The position numbers were made by a program, and so were the translations under genes. Source: Cohnella silvisoli (lineage in GTDB: Bacteria > Bacillota > Bacilli > Paenibacillales > Paenibacillaceae). From it: a DNA stretch of 64,000 nt. A model generated the notes under the pieces. The model was not told the origin of the DNA. It was given only the letters and a program-made list of their open reading frames with translations, and made no database searches. Location of the stretch: contig NZ_JAIOAP010000014.1 in assembly GCF_021190915.1 (NCBI RefSeq), positions 161,321 to 225,320 of the forward strand, written 5' to 3'. Of the stretch, positions 59,929 to 64,000 are shown in pieces. Positions within the stretch are counted from its first letter, which is position 1; every line of letters starts with the position of its first letter.

Positions 59929-62400
59929 ATGTCGGAAGAACAACGCTTCCAAGTCCGCGACCGCGATATCGGGGTCGAGATGCGGGAATCGTTCATGGAT
60001 TACGCAATGAGCATTATCGTGAGCCGGGCTTTGCCGGATGTTCGTGATGGCTTGAAGCCGGTTCATAGACGTATTCTTTATGCGATGTCTGAGCTCGGAA
60101 TGTCCCCGGACAAGCCCTACAAAAAGTCGGCGAGAATCGTCGGCGAAGTTATTGGTAAGTACCATCCGCACGGTGACGCTCCGATTTATGAAGCAATGGT
60201 CCGGATGGCGCAAGATTTCTCGCTCCGCTACATGTTAGTTGATGGTCACGGAAACTTCGGTTCCGTAGACGGTGATTTTGCGGCAGCTATGCGTTACACG
60301 GAAGCTAAACTGTCTAAGATCGCAATGGAGATGTTGAGAGACATCAACAAAGAAACGATCGATTACAGGCCTAACTATGATGGCGAAGAAATTGAACCCG
60401 TCGTATTGCCCGCAAGATATCCGAATTTGCTCGTTAACGGCAATACCGGTATCGCGGTTGGTATGGCTACGAATATTCCTCCCCACAATCTGAGGGAAGT
60501 TATCGAAGGCACGCAGGCGCTTTTAAGAGATCCGGAATTGACGCCTTACGACTTGATGGAGTATATCAAAGGGCCCGATTTCCCAACGTCTGGACTTATT
60601 CTTGGCCGGGTTGGCATTCGTCAGGCTTATGCTACTGGCCGTGGATCCGTTACGATGCGTGCGCGAGCTACGATTGAGGAAACAAACGGCAAAGCGCGTA
60701 TTCTTGTTCATGAAATTCCGTACCAGGTTAATAAAGCTAGACTGGTCGAGAAAATAGCCGAATTGGTACGCGAGAAGAAAATCGACGGAATTACCGATTT
60801 ACGGGACGAATCAGATCGTAACGGTATGAGAATCGTGATCGAATTGCGCCGTGATGTTACGCCTACCGTTGTGCTAAACAACTTATATAAACAAACTTCC
60901 ATGCAGAGCACATTCGGAATTAATATGCTTGCGATCGTTAACAACGAGCCAAAAACGCTTAACCTGAAAGATGTTCTTTACCACTACATTAAGCATCAGG
61001 TTGAGGTTATTCGTCGTCGTACGGAATACGATTTGAAGAAAGCGGAAGCGCGCGCGCATATTCTCGAAGGATTGCGCATCGCCTTGGATCACCTGGACGA
61101 GGTTATTGCGCTTATTCGTTCTTCGCAAACCGCAGAAGAAGCTCGCGAAGGCTTGATCACTCGATTCGGTCTTTCACATGATCAAGCGCAAGCGATTCTG
61201 GATATGCGTCTTCAACGCCTTACGGGGTTGGAGCGTGAGAGAATCGAACAAGAATACAATGAGTTGCAAGTGAAGATTGCTGAATACAAAGCGATCCTTG
61301 GGGACGAGAACCTGGTGAATGAGATCATTCATTCGGAATTAGAAGAAATCAAACTTAAATTCGGCGACGATCGGCGGACCGAGATTACGGTCAGCGACGA
61401 CGAAATTCTGGATGAGGATCTTATCCCACGCGATGATGTTGTCGTCACCATGACTCACACCGGTTATATTAAACGCCTGCCCGTATCCACATATCGCAGC
61501 CAGAAGAGGGGCGGAAGAGGCGTTATGGGGATGGGAACGAAGGACGAAGATTTCATAGAAAATCTATTCGTTTCCAATACCCATCACTACCTCTTGTTCT
61601 TCACGAACAAAGGCCGGGTATTCCGGTTAAAAGCCTATGAGATTCCGGATCTGAGCCGTACGGCACGGGGGACACCTATCATTAACCTCATTCAGATCGA
61701 TCAGGGTGAGACGATTAATGCGGTCATTCCGGTAGAGGAATTCGCGCCTAATCAATTCTTGTTCTTTGCGACCCGCAACGGAATCGTTAAGAAGACGCCG
61801 CTTGATGATTATGCCAACATCCGCAGAGTCGGGCTGATCGCGATCTCTCTTCGGGAAGATGATGACTTGATTGGCGTGAAGTTAACAGACGGTGAACGCG
61901 AGATCATCATGGGCACAAGCCAAGGAATGTCTATCCGTTTCTCGGAGCAGGATGTCAGGGCAATGGGCCGTTCCGCGACCGGTGTTAAGGGGATCCAACT
62001 GGATAAAGAAGATGCGGTTATCGATATGGACGTCGTAGCGGCAGATCAAGAAGTTCTGATCGTAACAGCCAAGGGCTACGGCAAACGTACCCCTATGACG
62101 GAATACCGTATTCAAACCCGCGGCGGTAAAGGAATTAAAACCTTGAACGTGACGGAGAAAAACGGAGTCATCGTGGGATTAAAAGTTGTTCATGATGATG
62201 AAGACTTGATGATCATGACTTCGTCCGGAACCTTGATTCGCACCAGCATGTCCGGTATCAATACAATGGGACGGATTACTCAAGGCGTTAAGTTGATAAA
62301 TATTCGCGACGATGATTCAGTGGCGACGGTTGCTCGCGCGCCGCGCAGCGAAGATGCGGATACGGAGTCTGAAGAAGAAGGCGAACAGGAAGAAGTTTAA
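59929..62400 (+). CDS. gyrA: DNA gyrase subunit A
   Basis: An 823-residue cutting-rejoining subunit from the ATG at 59929, set by GAGGAGG six bases upstream. The catalytic Tyr is in AAMRYTEAK, the breakage-reunion domain begins MDYAMSIIVSRALPDVRDG, and the C-terminal domain has the gyrase-specific QKRGGRG box. The quinolone-pocket segment reads HPHGDAPIYEAM, with Ala where most bacteria have Ser (residue 83 in E. coli numbering). A TATAAT-like hexamer lies near 59832. It ends in an acidic tail (about 20 residues). Confidence 0.98.
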   Translation: MSEEQRFQVRDRDIGVEMRESFMDYAMSIIVSRALPDVRDGLKPVHRRILYAMSELGMSPDKPYKKSARIVGEVIGKYHPHGDAPIYEAMVRMAQDFSLRYMLVDGHGNFGSVDGDFAAAMRYTEAKLSKIAMEMLRDINKETIDYRPNYDGEEIEPVVLPARYPNLLVNGNTGIAVGMATNIPPHNLREVIEGTQALLRDPELTPYDLMEYIKGPDFPTSGLILGRVGIRQAYATGRGSVTMRARATIEETNGKARILVHEIPYQVNKARLVEKIAELVREKKIDGITDLRDESDRNGMRIVIELRRDVTPTVVLNNLYKQTSMQSTFGINMLAIVNNEPKTLNLKDVLYHYIKHQVEVIRRRTEYDLKKAEARAHILEGLRIALDHLDEVIALIRSSQTAEEAREGLITRFGLSHDQAQAILDMRLQRLTGLERERIEQEYNELQVKIAEYKAILGDENLVNEIIHSELEEIKLKFGDDRRTEITVSDDEILDEDLIPRDDVVVTMTHTGYIKRLPVSTYRSQKRGGRGVMGMGTKDEDFIENLFVSNTHHYLLFFTNKGRVFRLKAYEIPDLSRTARGTPIINLIQIDQGETINAVIPVEEFAPNQFLFFATRNGIVKKTPLDDYANIRRVGLIAISLREDDDLIGVKLTDGEREIIMGTSQGMSIRFSEQDVRAMGRSATGVKGIQLDKEDAVIDMDVVAADQEVLIVTAKGYGKRTPMTEYRIQTRGGKGIKTLNVTEKNGVIVGLKVVHDDEDLMIMTSSGTLIRTSMSGINTMGRITQGVKLINIRDDDSVATVARAPRSEDADTESEEEGEQEEV

Positions 62401-62440
62401 TCTTAAGTTTTCCTGGACCGCTCCAAGGGAGGATTGCAGT

Positions 62441-63520
62441 ATGCCGATTATTCCGACCTCACAAATACAAGCTGGCGATCGATTAGGCAGCGACGTTCAG
62501 ACCGCTCTCGGAAGCGTGCTGCTGCAACAAGGTCGAACGCTTTCTGAACGGGACGCGGAAATATTACAGGCTTTTTTGATTCCTAGCGTGGACATCAGAC
62601 GTGCCGGAATGGAAGAGATAGATCCGGATGCAGCCGCTGATGAGACGGCAGCGGCTGCAGCGGAAGTTAAGCTAAGCTCATTGCAGCAAGAGTTTCTTAA
62701 CTTGGAGAAACTTCTTAAACGTATTATGTCTATGGTTACCTCCGGCTTAAAGTTGCCTGTGCTCGATTTGCGTAATGGATTGAATGCGCTGCTCGAACAT
62801 ATGGACGATTACAACGTGCTTACGTTCTATGCACCGCCTTCCGCGGTAGCAATAGACGTCTTAGTTCGCAATAGCGTACTTTGTGCAATGACCTCTTATC
62901 AATTGGCCAAGTGGAACAAGTTCCCTGAGAAAGATTGGCTCCCAATCTCGATGGCGGGATTGCTTCACGATATCGGCAATGTGAAAGTGGATGAAGCGAT
63001 TCTTCGCAAGACGGGCAAGCTAACTGCCGAAGAGCTGCAAGAGATGAGACAGCATACCGTATATGGATTCCGATTGCTCGAGGGCAGCACTTCGATGAAT
63101 CAAGGCGTATGGCTTGCGGCGCTTCAACATCATGAGCGTATCGACGGCAGTGGGTATCCAATGAAAGTTAAAGGGGATAAAATCCATCCGTATGCGAAGA
63201 TTGTCGCAATAGCCGACATGTATCATGCGATGACCTCCAATCGTAATTACCGTAAAGCGGAGTCGCCTTACCTTGTATTAGAAGAGCTGCACTCCGGTTC
63301 TTTCGGCAAGCTGGAGCCTCTGTATGTTCAGACCTTTATTGAGAGAACGACGCAATTTCATAATGGAGTATTCGTTAAATTGAACAATGGAAGCATTGGG
63401 GAAATCGTATTCTCCGATCGCAACAATCCGACGCGTCCGATGGTATCCATTAACGGGCAGATTGTGAATCTCGGGCAGAATCGTCAGCTGTTCATTTGCG
63501 AAGTATTCGCAACCAAATAA
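62441..63520 (+). CDS. HD-GYP domain phosphodiesterase
   Basis: A 359-residue protein from the ATG at 62441 (GGGAGG eight bases upstream; an in-frame ATG at 62312 lies inside gyrA and is rejected). The N-terminal 75 residues resemble a DUF3391-type or SpoIID-like entry domain, followed by an Ala-rich linker (DPDAAADETAAAAAEV) and an HD-GYP domain (about 125-300) with LLHDIGNVKV, HHERIDGSGYP and IVAIADMYHAM. It is predicted to degrade c-di-GMP. It follows gyrA by 40 bases and precedes the rRNA operon. Confidence 0.92.
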   Translation: MPIIPTSQIQAGDRLGSDVQTALGSVLLQQGRTLSERDAEILQAFLIPSVDIRRAGMEEIDPDAAADETAAAAAEVKLSSLQQEFLNLEKLLKRIMSMVTSGLKLPVLDLRNGLNALLEHMDDYNVLTFYAPPSAVAIDVLVRNSVLCAMTSYQLAKWNKFPEKDWLPISMAGLLHDIGNVKVDEAILRKTGKLTAEELQEMRQHTVYGFRLLEGSTSMNQGVWLAALQHHERIDGSGYPMKVKGDKIHPYAKIVAIADMYHAMTSNRNYRKAESPYLVLEELHSGSFGKLEPLYVQTFIERTTQFHNGVFVKLNNGSIGEIVFSDRNNPTRPMVSINGQIVNLGQNRQLFICEVFATK

Positions 63521-63540
63521 GAGATTTTCTCATCGTATAG

Positions 63541-63583
63541 AAGACCGGAAGAAAGGCATAGGGCCTCTTTTCCGGTCTTTTGT
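63541..63583 (+). terminator. Terminator before the rRNA operon
   Basis: AAGACCGGAA/TTCCGGTCTT hairpin with an inner AGGC/GCCT stem, followed by TTTTGTG. Ends the gyrA/HD-GYP transcript. Confidence 0.87.
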
Positions 63584-63704
63584 GTATTTGATATTGTTCT
63601 GAAATTGGAGGCTTAGCCTTAGAGCGGGCGGGTATCTTTACTTCTTAGGATTACAATATAATAACAGCAATATAAACAGTTTATTAAATAATTCAAAAAA
63701 ACAC

Positions 63705-63733
63705 TTGCATCCATTCGCCTAGCGTGATATATT
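63705..63733 (+). promoter_or_regulatory. rRNA operon promoter
   Basis: TTGCAT, a 17-base spacer and TATATT, preceded by A/T-rich sequence (63650-63700) that could act as an UP element. The start site would be about 185 bases before 16S rRNA. No second promoter is obvious. Confidence 0.75.
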
Positions 63734-63790
63734 ATTTGAGTCGCCGTTAACGCGGATGACGAAAAACGAAGCACAAAAAGCAACACAAAT

Positions 63791-63810
63791 TGATCTTTGA
63801 AAACTGAACA
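63791..63810 (+). promoter_or_regulatory. rRNA leader antitermination region (boxA-like)
   Basis: TGATCTTTGAAAACTGAACA, the conserved Bacillus-type rRNA leader sequence that includes the boxA-like element. Two small hairpins (GAGCC/GGCTC and GAAGC/GCTTC) follow at 63883-63920, probably for 16S processing. Confidence 0.7.
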
Positions 63811-63922
63811 TTGAGCGTAAGAAAACGAACAAACATCTGAAGATGACTTCGGTTGTCGGATGGCAAACCAGTTGTACAGATTGAGCCTCAAAGGCTCTTT
63901 AATAAGAAGCTTCGGCTTCAAC

Positions 63923-64000
63923 TATTATGGAGAGTTTGATCCTGGCTCAGGACGAACGCTGGCGGCGTGCCTAATACATGCAAGTCGAACGAATCTTGTT
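63923..64000 (+). rRNA. 16S ribosomal RNA, 5' end (partial)
   Basis: Starts with GGAGAGTTTGATCCTGGCTC, the universal 27F region, and continues with CGAACGCTGGCGGCGTGCC. Cut by the window end. The mature 5' end is set at about 63923 by comparison with other Bacillota. Confidence 0.96.

Overview
This window is the replication-origin region of a Gram-positive, endospore-forming bacterium, most likely a member of the Paenibacillaceae (Paenibacillus/Cohnella type). The evidence is the gene order rpmH-oriC-dnaA-dnaN-yaaA-recF-remB-gyrB-gyrA-rrn on the right, the block rnpA-yidC-jag-mnmE-mnmG-rsmG-noc-parA-parB on the left, the walRKHIJ-htrA cell-wall operon, spore genes (yyaC, a YheC/YheD-type gene) and strong AGGAGG ribosome sites. 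Species cannot be fixed: only about 78 bases of 16S rRNA are present.

Layout. 1-11.3 kb is accessory or stress-related: a DEAD-box helicase with a long Gly/Arg/Ser tail, a three-gene SPFH/zinc-ribbon membrane module resembling ydjI-ydjH-ydjG without pspA, a divergent HxlR regulator/short-chain dehydrogenase pair, and a heterodimeric ABC exporter (bmrC/bmrD type) preceded by a leader peptide and two terminators. 11.4-15.2 kb holds a TrkA_C-type membrane protein, a CorA-like gene split by a frameshift, a transposase-like gene, and two families of tandem repeats. 15.2-24.7 kb is the WalRK cell-wall regulon head (walR, walK, walH, walI, walJ, htrA, a CxxH/CxxC protein) and a LysM-G5-M23 peptidase. 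25.5-36.4 kb is housekeeping with additions: purA under a PurR-box promoter, dnaB, rplI, gdpP, yybS, a MazG-like gene, an amidohydrolase-like secreted protein, a CBS protein and an LCP cell-wall ligase. 36.0-45.5 kb holds rpsF-ssb-rpsR, an amidase lipoprotein, tRNA-Ser(CGA), DUF951, an MscS channel, DUF3343, yyaC, DUF4446, a cysteine desulfurase, parB, parA and noc. 45.8-64 kb is the origin block, ending in the start of an rRNA operon.

Nearly all genes left of oriC lie on the minus strand and nearly all right of it on the plus strand, as expected for replication-codirectional transcription diverging from about 52.3-54.1 kb. Three parS sites lie within 9 kb of the origin. One is inside parB. 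The other two form a near-perfect 52-bp palindrome that can also fold as the rsmG terminator.

The observations most worth checking are the bmrCD-type attenuation leader, the parS doublet/terminator, the ydjIHG-like module without pspA, the homopolymer frameshift in the CorA-like gene, altered drug-pocket residues in both GyrA and GyrB, the amidohydrolase lacking its metal-binding HxH motif, and the repeat-flanked transposase-like gene.
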